A stretch of DNA of 64,000 nucleotides from Palsa-513 sp050010595 (lineage in GTDB: Bacteria; Actinomycetota; Thermoleophilia; Solirubrobacterales; Solirubrobacteraceae). A program made the position numbers and the translations under genes. Under the pieces are notes generated by a model. That model saw only the letters and a list, made by a program, of their open reading frames with translations. It searched no databases and was not told where the DNA came from. The DNA lies in assembly GCA_050010595.1 (NCBI GenBank), contig JBEKKS010000005.1, positions 248,001 to 312,000 on the forward strand, in the 5' to 3' direction. Positions 7,979 through 15,138 of this stretch are shown one piece after another (the first letter of the stretch is position 1; each line of letters opens with the position of its first letter).

Positions 7979-8359
7979 ATGGCAATGCGACTCGACGGGG
8001 GATTCGCGGGGACCGTGCTTGTCGGCGTCGAGGGCGACGAGCGCGGGCGGATCCTGCGGGTAGATCGCGCCCTCGTTGCGCTGCTCGAGGGCAGCTCCAC
8101 ACAGATCGTCGGCAGCGAGCTGGCCGAGCACCTGCACGCAGATGACCGCCCGACCATGGGCGCCGCGCTCGCCGAGGTGGCGCGAGAGGGCGCCGGCTCC
8201 TACGAAGGCATGGTGCGACTGCTCGCTAGCGACGGCTCGGTCCGGGCGGCCCTCGTTCACGCGAGTCGCGTTGGCTACGGGGCCCGGCCGGCCGTAATCG
8301 TGCGCATCCTTGACCGGTCGGCGGAGGACCGTAAGCCCGCGCCGGACGCGAGCGCCTAG
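7979..8359 (+). CDS. Stand-alone PAS-domain protein
   Basis: A 126-aa protein made of one PAS-like fold (GRILRVDRALVALLEG, then IVGSELAEHLHADDRPTM and a VRLLASDGSVRAALVHASRV sheet region). It has no output domain. Its position right after the PAS-LuxR regulator suggests the two may interact, for example by PAS-PAS dimerisation; that is inference. Its TAG stop overlaps the TAG stop of the convergent parB within the palindrome CTAG (8356-8359). The ATG at 7979 is the best start seen, but no good Shine-Dalgarno precedes it. Confidence 0.65.
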   Translation: MAMRLDGGFAGTVLVGVEGDERGRILRVDRALVALLEGSSTQIVGSELAEHLHADDRPTMGAALAEVAREGAGSYEGMVRLLASDGSVRAALVHASRVGYGARPAVIVRILDRSAEDRKPAPDASA

Positions 8360-9216
8360 CGCCGAGCGGTGACCCGCTGCGCCAACTCGAGCGCCTCCTC
8401 GGGCGAGCCGAAGTCGAGCTCAGCTCGGTAGCGCCCGCCGCGAGCCGGCGCGACGCGCACCTCGGCTCCCAGAGCACTCGATAGGCGGTCGGCGATGACA
8501 GCGCAAGCCGCCGCCTGGTCGGGGTGTGTCGTGGCAGCGCGGCGGGCGGGGCCCGGCGTCTTCGGCGCGCCGCCGTCGCGCGCAGCCTGCTCGAGCGTGC
8601 GAACCGACCATCCGTCGGTGGCGGCGCGGCGAGCGAGGCGCTTGCGTGCGTCGTGGTCGGGAGCAAGCAGCAGGGCGCGCCCGTGCCCTTCGCTCAACGA
8701 GCCACGCTCGAGCAGCTCGAGCGCCTCGTCGGGCAGGTCGAGCAGGCGCAGCAGGTTCGACACGGCGACGCGGCTGCGGCCGACGCGCAGACCGACGTCC
8801 TCGCGCGAGAGTCCGAGCTCCTCGACGAGCGCTGCGCACGCGCGCGCCTCCTCGACCGGGTTGAGGTCCTCGCGCGCCATGTTCTCGATCAGCGCCAGCT
8901 CCAGCGATTCGGCGTCGTCGCGCGGGCGGACGAGCGCCGGGATCAATTCGAAGCCCGCGAGCTGCGCGGCGCGCCAGCGGCGCTCACCGGCGATCAGCTC
9001 GTAGCGGCCGCCAGGGCGCGGGCGGACGAGGATCGGCTGCAGAACTCCGCGCGCTCGCAAAGATTCAGCGAGCGCCGCGAGTGCTTCGTCGTCGAAGTAG
9101 CGCCGCGGCTGGTGCGGATTCGGCGCGATCAGCTCGACCGCTATCTCGCGTAGATCCTCGCGCTCGTCTCCGTCGCCCTGCGAGACGGACAGGATCGCCG
9201 AAAGGCCGCGGCCCAT
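8356..9216 (-). CDS. parB: Chromosome partitioning protein ParB
   Basis: About 286 aa from the ATG at 9216 (MGRGLSAIL, the usual ParB opening). ParB binds centromere-like parS sites near the origin, spreads as a CTP-dependent clamp and works with ParA to segregate sister origins. Visible features: IAPNPHQPRRYFDDEAL, then GERRWRAAQLAGF (the GERRxRA motif of the CTP-binding domain), ALIENMAREDLNPVEEA, a helix-turn-helix around DVGLRVGRSRVAVSNLLRLL, and a C-terminal dimerisation segment. A GTG at 9267 would give 17 extra residues and overlap the end of parA. It is transcribed after parA, away from the origin. Confidence 0.93.
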   Translation of the reverse strand: MGRGLSAILSVSQGDGDEREDLREIAVELIAPNPHQPRRYFDDEALAALAESLRARGVLQPILVRPRPGGRYELIAGERRWRAAQLAGFELIPALVRPRDDAESLELALIENMAREDLNPVEEARACAALVEELGLSREDVGLRVGRSRVAVSNLLRLLDLPDEALELLERGSLSEGHGRALLLAPDHDARKRLARRAATDGWSVRTLEQAARDGGAPKTPGPARRAATTHPDQAAACAVIADRLSSALGAEVRVAPARGGRYRAELDFGSPEEALELAQRVTARR

Positions 9217-9259
9217 GCCCCGCGCCCGCGCGCCGCCGCCCGGCGATGTCCCCGGCCAG

Positions 9260-10159
9260 CTAGCCACCGCCCGCAACCTCCCGCGCGAGCGCCATGTACG
9301 CGTCCGATCCGGCACAGAACGGGTCGTGCAGTGTCACCGGCACGCCAAAGCTGGGTGCTTCGCTGATGCGAATGTTCCGCGGGATGACGGTGTCGAAGAC
9401 GAGCCCCGGGAAGTGCTCGCGCACGTCGCGCTCGACGTCGCGGCCGAGGCGCGTTCGATTGTCGTGCATCGTCAGCAACATGCCGCCGACGCTCAGCCGC
9501 GGATTCAGCTCGCGCTGGATCAGGCCGATCGTGTCGAGCACCTGCGCCAGGCCCTCGAGCGCGTAGTACTCAGTCTGGACCGGAACGATCACGCGGTCGG
9601 CTGCGACCAGCGCGTTGACGGTCAGCGGGCCGAGCGAAGGCGGGCAGTCGATCAGGATGAACGCGAAGCGCTCGCGCAGCGGAGCGAGCGCTTCGCGCAG
9701 GCGTCGCTCGGATCCCGGCACTGCCGGCAGCTCGACCGACGCGCCAACGAGGTCCGCGCCGGCGGGCATCAACCAGAGCCGATCGACTGGCGTCGCGTGC
9801 ACAGCGTGCGCCGCGTCGCTCTCGCCACAGAGGACGTCGTAGACGTTTGGCGCCAGACTGCGCGGCTGGCCGAGACCGACCGTCGCGTTCGCCTGCGGAT
9901 CGATGTCGACGATCAGGACGTTGTAGCCGGCCCCGGCGACAGCGGCGGCAAGGTTGACGGCGGTCGTGGTCTTGCCGACGCCCCCTTTCTGGTTTGCGAT
10001 CGCAAACACCCGCACGTCAGACACCGTACCGGGCCGCGGCGCCGCCGTGCCGCGAGGGGCGAGCGGGAGCACATCGCGGGCCGGGAGTGCACGGCCCGCG
10101 AGTCCGGGAATCGGTTTCGGACGGCGCAACAGCTCGCCTGCGAGACCGCGGCGATTCAC
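9260..10159 (-). CDS. parA: Chromosome partitioning ATPase ParA (Soj)
   Basis: A ParA/MinD-family ATPase. The deviant Walker A KGGVGKTTT (residues 58-66 of the long form) and DIDPQANAT are present, with DCPPSLGPLTVNAL as the Walker B region and IRISEAPSFGVPV near the end. The long form (299 aa) starts at 10159, where GTG overlaps the rsmG stop as GTGA, suggesting coupling. A shorter form starting at the GTG at 10024 (VSDVRVFAIANQ) would remove 45 residues that are Arg/Pro-rich and not part of the fold. Both are plausible. It acts with the downstream parB in origin segregation. Confidence 0.92.
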   Translation of the reverse strand: MNRRGLAGELLRRPKPIPGLAGRALPARDVLPLAPRGTAAPRPGTVSDVRVFAIANQKGGVGKTTTAVNLAAAVAGAGYNVLIVDIDPQANATVGLGQPRSLAPNVYDVLCGESDAAHAVHATPVDRLWLMPAGADLVGASVELPAVPGSERRLREALAPLRERFAFILIDCPPSLGPLTVNALVAADRVIVPVQTEYYALEGLAQVLDTIGLIQRELNPRLSVGGMLLTMHDNRTRLGRDVERDVREHFPGLVFDTVIPRNIRISEAPSFGVPVTLHDPFCAGSDAYMALAREVAGGG

Positions 10160-10863
10160 CGCCTGCGGCCCAGGGGCTGCTTGCGTGCTGCTCCCGGGCG
10201 GCGCGGGAAGCGGGTCGGCGTCTCAGAGGTCTTCACGTAGGCGTGTAGGTGATGGGCGCTGCTGCCAGGATAGGGAGAAGCCCGGACCACACCTGCGGGT
10301 GCGAGGCCGAGCTCCGCGGCCGCGCGCCGGCCGCCGTCCAGCTCCGCCTGCGACACGGTCCCCTTCCAGGCAACGAGCGTACCGCCTATCGCGAGCAGCG
10401 GTGCGGCGTACTCGCAGACGACCGCGAGCTCGTCGAGCGCACGTGCGGTGACGAGGTCGAGGCTGCTCTGGCCGGCGGACCATTCCTCGACACGCCCGCG
10501 CACGACCTCCGTGTTGTCGACCGCAGCTGCGTGGCAAGCGCGGGTCAGGAACTCGCACTTGCGGGCGTTGCTCTCGACGAGCGCAACGCGTGAACCAGGC
10601 AGCGCGATCGCGAGCGCGATCCCCGGAAAGCCGGCGCCCGAGCCGATATCGGCAATTCGACTTGCGCCGCGCACGGCCGGGAGGGCCAGCGCGCTGAGCG
10701 AGTCGGCAACGTGGACGTCGACCGCACGCTCGCGGTCGCGCACCGCGCTCGGAGCGTGCGGATCCCGCGCAACTAGCTCGAGCAGCGCCAACAGCCGTCC
10801 TGCTGCGTCCGCGTCGAGCCCGTGCAGCGCCACGAGCTCGGCAACGCGCTCGGCGACCGTCAT
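10156..10863 (-). CDS. rsmG: 16S rRNA (guanine527-N7)-methyltransferase RsmG
   Basis: A 235-aa SAM-dependent methyltransferase of the GidB/RsmG family that modifies G527 of 16S rRNA. The N-terminus MTVAERVAELVALHGL and DVHVADSLSALALP lead to the SAM-binding ADIGSGAGFPGIALAIALP and VESNARKCEFL, followed by VTARALDELAVV. The ATG at 10863 overlaps the stop of the preceding LAGLIDADG gene as ATGA, so translation is probably coupled. The C-terminal ~20 residues are basic and poorly conserved. Its position between jag and parA is typical of origin regions. Confidence 0.93.
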   Translation of the reverse strand: MTVAERVAELVALHGLDADAAGRLLALLELVARDPHAPSAVRDRERAVDVHVADSLSALALPAVRGASRIADIGSGAGFPGIALAIALPGSRVALVESNARKCEFLTRACHAAAVDNTEVVRGRVEEWSAGQSSLDLVTARALDELAVVCEYAAPLLAIGGTLVAWKGTVSQAELDGGRRAAAELGLAPAGVVRASPYPGSSAHHLHAYVKTSETPTRFPRRPGAARKQPLGRRR

Positions 10864-11216
10864 CCGGCGGCGCGGACGCGCGCTATGTAATCGGCGTATC
10901 GCGAGCGCATCTGATCCAGGCGGTCGGCGGCGTGCGCGTCCAGCGAGGGAGCGACGTGCTGCTCGAGGACCGGCAAGAGGTCTTCCACCAGCGCCTGCCC
11001 GCGTGCCATCCACTGGTAGTAGCTCCTCCCGCCGTGCCGGTAGGGCCCGTAGAGACGCGAGCGCGGGAAGCGCTCGAGCAGCCAGCGAAAGAGCGCCTCG
11101 TGGCGAACATGCATGCGCAACGTCACCTGCGGCTGCTTCCCGTCTCCTCCGAATGACCCCTCGCCGATCAGGATGCCGACGACGACGCCGGCCTCGAAGT
11201 CGCTGAGCTCATCCAC
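10860..11216 (-). CDS. Small single-motif LAGLIDADG-type protein
   Basis: A 118-aa protein with GVVVGILIGEGSFGG (residues ~10-24), a LAGLIDADG helix ending in the acidic GEGSF that supplies the metal-binding residue in homing endonucleases. The following TLRMHVRHEALFRWLLERFP, GRSYYQWMARG and EDLLPVLEQHV fit the alpha-beta-beta-alpha pattern. A single motif implies a homodimer. It is not inside an intron or intein: it is a free-standing gene whose stop overlaps the rsmG start (ATGA). It may be a domesticated endonuclease or a DNA-binding regulator. GTG start at 11216. Confidence 0.75.
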   Translation of the reverse strand: MDELSDFEAGVVVGILIGEGSFGGDGKQPQVTLRMHVRHEALFRWLLERFPRSRLYGPYRHGGRSYYQWMARGQALVEDLLPVLEQHVAPSLDAHAADRLDQMRSRYADYIARVRAAG

Positions 11217-11245
11217 GCCGCGAGTCTCGCAAAGACGGCGGACAC

Positions 11246-11274
11246 TGTTTCACCGTCATGAAAAACGTGAAACA
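11246..11274. promoter_or_regulatory. parS-like split inverted repeat
   Basis: TGTTTCAC (11246-11253) and GTGAAACA (11267-11274) are the two exact half-sites of the bacterial parS consensus, but here they are 13 bp apart instead of touching. On the minus strand TGTTTCACGTTTTTCA matches the 16-bp consensus at 12 positions. It lies 2 kb from parB in the 74-bp gap between jag and the LAGLIDADG gene. As RNA it could also fold into a hairpin. Confidence 0.4.
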
Positions 11275-11290
11275 TCGGGTTGGGCTACGG

Positions 11291-11755
11291 CTACGCCGGC
11301 GCGACGATGAGCCTGCGGTTGGGCTCGTCGCCCTCGCTGTATGTGGCGATGTCCGCCCGCTCGCGCAGGTGCTCGTGCACGCAACGACGATCGGCGGCGG
11401 ACATTGGGGCGAGCTCGACCGCCTCTCGCTCGGCGATCGCGCGCGCCGCCGCGCGATCGGCCTCGAGGCGTAGCTCGACCTCGCGCTGCGCCCTGTACCC
11501 GCCGATGTCGACGAGCACGCGGAGTCCTTCGCCGCCGCGCAGCACGACGCGCTGTGCAAGGTGCTGGATCGCGGCGAGCACGCTCCCGTCGTCACCGACG
11601 AGGGCGCCGACATGATCGCCGTCGACGCTACCGCGAAGCTGTCCTTCACGTTCGTCGATCACCACCTCGCCCTCGATCGCGAAGGCGTCCAAAAGTGTCT
11701 CGAGCAGTTCGCGTAGCGCCTCGGCCGGGGTCGGTTCGGCGTCGGCGAAGGTCAT
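11291..11755 (-). CDS. jag: Jag/KhpB family KH-R3H RNA-binding protein
   Basis: A 154-aa protein starting at the ATG at 11755. A KH-like domain (SVDGDHVGALVGDDGSVLAAIQ, with the GxxG-type loop) is followed by a C-terminal R3H domain (EREAVELAPMSAADRRCVHE, then YSEGDEPNRRLIVAP). The N-terminal Jag_N domain of Firmicutes is absent, as is usual in actinobacteria. The family binds RNA and influences cell elongation. It lies 13 bp downstream of yidC in the same transcriptional direction. Confidence 0.88.
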   Translation of the reverse strand: MTFADAEPTPAEALRELLETLLDAFAIEGEVVIDEREGQLRGSVDGDHVGALVGDDGSVLAAIQHLAQRVVLRGGEGLRVLVDIGGYRAQREVELRLEADRAAARAIAEREAVELAPMSAADRRCVHEHLRERADIATYSEGDEPNRRLIVAPA

Positions 11756-11768
11756 CCGCCCACCTTCG

Positions 11769-12653
11769 TCAACGCCGTCGGCCGGATCGCTTTTTGCGCT
11801 TCCGCGGGGATTGGGGCGGCGGCGTGCTGCGCACCGGCTTGCTCGTGTCGATCGCCCGCCGTGCGGAGGACGATGGTGCGCGCCCGTTCGTGGCCGGCGG
11901 AGTCGGCAGCGTGACGGGCCGCACCTGCCGCCGCGCATACCACTGCAGCGGGATCTGGGTCATGTTCGACGTTGTCCAGTAGAGCAGCAGGCCGGCCGGG
12001 TAGCGAATGATGATCACCGTGAAGACCAGCGGCAGGACCATGTACATGATTCGCTGGCTGCGATCGACGTTGACGGTCGAGAAGTACGACGTCGTGAGCA
12101 TCGTCAGCAGGTAGAGGCCGATCAGGACGACGAGCGTTACGCCGGTCGCCTTGATGGTGATGTCGTGGATGAAGAGGAAGCTCGCCGAGTTGTGCGCGCC
12201 CGGCAGCGAGCTGCAGCCGATGTTCGCGAGCTTCTTGGCCGAGATCGCGGCGGCCTTGATCTGCGGTCCGCAGATCTTCTGCTTCAGGTCCGTTCGCAGC
12301 ATGTAGAACAGCGAGATCAGGACCGGGAGCTGAATCAGCAGGGGCAGGCAGCTCGCAAACGGGTTTACGCCATGCTCCTTGTAGTACTTCATCATCTCTT
12401 CGCTCTGGCGCTGGCGATCGTCCTTGTAGCGCTGCTGGAGAGCCTTCAGCTCCGGCGCGTGAGCCTGCATCACTGCCATGCTGCGGAACTGGCGGATCAT
12501 CAACGGCAGCGTCACGAGCCGGATCACGATCGTCAGTCCGATGATCGACCAACCCCAGCTGCCACCGAGGACCGTGTGCGCCTCGACGAGCACGGCCTTG
12601 AAGACCGCGATCAGGGGCCCGAAGGCGCTTTGGATTATGTTGGCGAGGATCAT
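11769..12653 (-). CDS. yidC: Membrane protein insertase YidC/Oxa1
   Basis: A 294-aa inner-membrane insertase that helps newly made proteins enter the membrane, alone or with SecYEG. The core LGGSWGWSIIGLTIVIRLVTLPL with MIRQFRSM (groove Arg), the coiled cytoplasmic hairpin AHAPELKALQQRYKDDRQR and NPFASCLPLLIQLPVLISLFY are characteristic. Further helices run to about residue 215. The basic C-terminal tail (RKRKKRSGRRR) is typical of ribosome-binding YidC tails. It overlaps yidD by 4 bp (ATGA). Confidence 0.95.
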   Translation of the reverse strand: MILANIIQSAFGPLIAVFKAVLVEAHTVLGGSWGWSIIGLTIVIRLVTLPLMIRQFRSMAVMQAHAPELKALQQRYKDDRQRQSEEMMKYYKEHGVNPFASCLPLLIQLPVLISLFYMLRTDLKQKICGPQIKAAAISAKKLANIGCSSLPGAHNSASFLFIHDITIKATGVTLVVLIGLYLLTMLTTSYFSTVNVDRSQRIMYMVLPLVFTVIIIRYPAGLLLYWTTSNMTQIPLQWYARRQVRPVTLPTPPATNGRAPSSSARRAIDTSKPVRSTPPPQSPRKRKKRSGRRR

Positions 12654-12952
12654 TCGCGCGGGCGTGCAGCTTCAGCTGTGGTCACTGTGTGAACGGGGAA
12701 CAAGTGCTGCGCCGTAACGGGGTCGAAGCCGCCAGGGCTGAACGGGTTGCAGCGAAGCAGGCGCCAGCCTGCCAGCACGAGTCCGCGCAGTATGCCGAAC
12801 TCCCGAATCGCCTGCACTGCGTAGTGCGAGCAGCTCGGCTCGTAGCGGCAGCGGCGCCCCGCGGTCGGCACGAGGACGCCGAGCGCCGGCGAGATCACGT
12901 GCTGGTAGACGATCAACGGCGCCACAGCAACCTCGCGGAGGGGATGCTTCAC
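12650..12952 (-). CDS. yidD: Membrane protein insertion efficiency factor YidD
   Basis: A 100-aa protein with the family signature RYEPSCSHYAVQAIREFG, then GWRLLRCNPFSPGGFDPV. An amphipathic N-terminal helix (PLIVYQHVISPALGVLVP) is expected to attach to the membrane. It assists YidC-dependent insertion. Starts at 12952, overlapping the rnpA stop, and ends overlapping the yidC start, so rnpA-yidD-yidC are likely coupled. Confidence 0.95.
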   Translation of the reverse strand: MKHPLREVAVAPLIVYQHVISPALGVLVPTAGRRCRYEPSCSHYAVQAIREFGILRGLVLAGWRLLRCNPFSPGGFDPVTAQHLFPVHTVTTAEAARPRE

Positions 12953-13341
12953 GGCGCCTGCGCTCCCTCGCGGCGCACGGCTGTGAGCAACTCCTGGAGC
13001 GCGTCTCCGATTCCTTCGAGTCCGCGCTCGCTTGCGAGCTCGCCCGCTTCGGCGCGCGCCACGAGCACGACATCGTGCCCGGCCGGTATCGCGTCAGCCC
13101 GCGCGGCGCAGGCCTCGCGCAGCAACCGCTTGACCCGGTTTCGCTCCACCGCGCCCCCGACCTTACGGCCCACCGAAAGTCCCACGCGACCCGTCGCGTC
13201 ACCGTCGCGCGGGAACGCATAGAGCACGAGGTACCGATTGGAGACCGACCGACCGTGGCGGTAGACACGATCGAACTCGGCGCTGCGCGAGAGCCGTCCC
13301 GGGCGCCGTCGCGAGGCACCGGCGTGGCGGGCGTCGCTCAC
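12949..13341 (-). CDS. rnpA: Ribonuclease P protein component
   Basis: A 130-aa basic protein, partner of the RNase P RNA in tRNA 5' maturation. LSRSAEFDRVYRHGRSVSNRY and the central RNRVKRLLREA signature are clear. The GTG at 13341 shares one base with the rpmH stop (TAGTG), so the two genes are tightly coupled. Upstream in-frame codons are covered by rpmH, which argues against a longer protein. Confidence 0.93.
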   Translation of the reverse strand: MSDARHAGASRRRPGRLSRSAEFDRVYRHGRSVSNRYLVLYAFPRDGDATGRVGLSVGRKVGGAVERNRVKRLLREACAARADAIPAGHDVVLVARAEAGELASERGLEGIGDALQELLTAVRREGAQAP

Positions 13342-13475
13342 TAGACCGTCAGCTGCTTGCGACCCTTCGCACGGCGACGCTTGAGCGTCAGCCGGCCGGC
13401 GCGGGTGCGCATGCGGCTGCGAAACCCGTGCGCGCGGGCACGCTTGCGCTTCTTCGGCTGGTAGGTGCGCTTCAT
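13341..13475 (-). CDS. rpmH: 50S ribosomal protein L34
   Basis: A 44-aa highly basic protein beginning MKRTYQPKKRKRARAHGFRS and ending with RAKGRKQLTV, the canonical L34 sequence. It is the first gene of the minus-strand rpmH-rnpA-yidD-yidC-jag unit and is divergent from dnaA. Confidence 0.98.
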   Translation of the reverse strand: MKRTYQPKKRKRARAHGFRSRMRTRAGRLTLKRRRAKGRKQLTV

Positions 13476-13509
13476 AGCAAGGACCGCGGCGGGGGCCGCG
13501 CAACCCGCG

Positions 13510-13515
13510 AGTATA
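13510..13515 (-). promoter_or_regulatory. Putative -10 of the rpmH operon
   Basis: TATACT on the minus strand, 35 bp before the rpmH ATG, in the 219-bp rpmH-dnaA gap. The -35 region is GC-rich and not convincing. Confidence 0.5.
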
Positions 13516-13610
13516 GCGTCCACCTCCGGTCCCGCCACCCGGCGCGCTGCCGCCCGGCGTTTTTCCCGCCAAATGCGTGCTGGCATGGCTGAGCCGCAGG
13601 TAAGCGTTGC

Positions 13611-13616
13611 TATATT
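13611..13616 (+). promoter_or_regulatory. Putative -10 of dnaA
   Basis: TATATT, 79 bp before the dnaA GTG. It is the most AT-rich hexamer of the rpmH-dnaA gap on the plus strand. No clear -35 is visible. Confidence 0.45.
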
Positions 13617-13694
13617 CGCGCGGTCCGGGGATCGCCGTATCCCCCCTCGTTGAATCGTTCGCAGTGCACCCCTGAGGGGAGGATCGCGCGTACC

Positions 13695-15011
13695 GTGGCT
13701 GACAACCTCGACCATTCCTGGGAGCAGATCCGCTTGGCGCTGCGCAACAGCGTCGGCGATCGCACCTTTGAACTGTGGCTCGCGCCACTGCGCTGCGTCT
13801 GCCTCGACGGCGAGACGCTCGTCCTCGACGGGCCACCCGAGGTGGCTGCCTGGGCTCGCGCACGCTATGCGGCGGCGGTGCGCAGTGCAGCCGCGGATGT
13901 GCTCGCACACGACGTCGCCGTGTCCTTCGCTTGCGAGCAGTCGCCCGCGCCACGCCCACCGTCCGTCGCCCAGTCCGCACTCGCAACCCCGAACCCCAAG
14001 TACACGTTCGAGCAATTCGTCATCGGCACGTCCAACCGCCTCGCCCACGCCGCGGCCCTTGCGGTCGCCGAGATGCCGACGCAGGCTTACAACCCCCTCT
14101 TCATCTACGGCCCGCCGGGGCTCGGCAAGACGCACCTGCTGCACGCGATCGCGAACTACGTCGAGAGCTTTGGCGGTGGCCTCGACGTTCGCTATGCCAC
14201 CGCCGAACAGTTCACGAATGCCTTCCTCGCGGCCCTCACCGCCCGCGACACCGAGGCATTCAAAGCCCGATTTCGCAGCGTCGACATCCTCCTCATCGAC
14301 GACATCCAATTCCTCGAGCGAAAGGCCCGCAGCGAGGAGGAGATGTTTCATACCTTCAACGCGCTCTACGAAGGCGGCGCACAGATCGTCGTCACTTCCG
14401 ACCGCACGCCCGCAGACCTCTCCGGGCTGGAGGCGCGGCTGCGAGAGCGCTTTGCCGCCGGCCTCGTGACTGATATTGCAAGTCCCGACCGCGCCACGCG
14501 CCTCGCGATCCTGCGCAAGCGAGCGGACTTCGACGACATCACGATCGACGACGACGCGCTCCTGGTCATCGCCGACGCCGTGACGACGAACGTTCGGGCT
14601 CTCGAGGGCGCGCTGATCCGCGCCGTCGCGCTCGCCTCGCTCGAGCGGCGGCCTATTACCGCTCCGCTCGCACACGACAGCCTCGCTCGTCACGCGCAGC
14701 CCACTGCCGCTGCACCGCCGCCAACGATCCCCGCAATTCAAACCGCCACCTGCCAACACTTCGGGATCTCCCAGGCGGCGCTGCTGTCCCGTTCACGGGG
14801 TGCGGCCCTCGTTTGGGCACGTCAGGTTGCGATGTACCTCGCGCGGGAGCTCACCGACGAGTCGCTTCCGAGCATCGCACGCGAGTTCGCTGGCCGCGAT
14901 CACACGACCGTCCTTCACGCCTACCGCCGCGTGACGAGCGAGCTTGTCCACAACCCCACGGCACTCGCCGACATCGATGCGGTGACGCGTCTCGCACGCG
15001 CAGCTCGCTGA
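13695..15011 (+). CDS. dnaA: Chromosomal replication initiator DnaA
   Basis: A 438-aa AAA+ initiator. Domain I (WEQIRLALRNSVGDRTFELWL) is followed by a short linker and KYTFEQFVIGTSNRLAH. Walker A is GPPGLGKT (residues 139-146) and Walker B ILLIDDIQF. The C-terminal DNA-binding signature GRDHTTVLHAYRR (Asp402) recognises DnaA boxes. The GTG at 13695 is chosen as the family start; a TTG at 13650 would add 15 atypical residues. GGGGAGG lies about 12 nt upstream, somewhat far. The 3' end of the gene contains a perfect DnaA box (14944-14952). Confidence 0.97.
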   Translation: MADNLDHSWEQIRLALRNSVGDRTFELWLAPLRCVCLDGETLVLDGPPEVAAWARARYAAAVRSAAADVLAHDVAVSFACEQSPAPRPPSVAQSALATPNPKYTFEQFVIGTSNRLAHAAALAVAEMPTQAYNPLFIYGPPGLGKTHLLHAIANYVESFGGGLDVRYATAEQFTNAFLAALTARDTEAFKARFRSVDILLIDDIQFLERKARSEEEMFHTFNALYEGGAQIVVTSDRTPADLSGLEARLRERFAAGLVTDIASPDRATRLAILRKRADFDDITIDDDALLVIADAVTTNVRALEGALIRAVALASLERRPITAPLAHDSLARHAQPTAAAPPPTIPAIQTATCQHFGISQAALLSRSRGAALVWARQVAMYLARELTDESLPSIAREFAGRDHTTVLHAYRRVTSELVHNPTALADIDAVTRLARAAR

Positions 15012-15138
15012 GCCTCCGCATCCACACGCTGCCCACAGACACTTCACAGCACGGCGTCCCCGGTACATGGGACCATGCGAGCGCTATGCACATACCCACA
15101 ACGCTTATTACTTCTAACTCGTCTTCATCACAGTCACC
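14944..15138. other. Probable replication origin oriC
   Basis: TTGTCCACA, a perfect actinobacterial DnaA box, lies at 14944-14952 inside the end of dnaA. The dnaA-dnaN gap adds four 7-of-9 matches in the same orientation: GCATCCACA 15018-15026, CTGCCCACA 15029-15037, CTATGCACA 15084-15092 and ATACCCACA 15092-15100. A comparatively AT-rich stretch (15101-15133) follows and could be the unwinding element. Gene strand changes around this point agree. The cluster is small for an actinobacterial oriC, so other elements may lie elsewhere. Confidence 0.65.
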
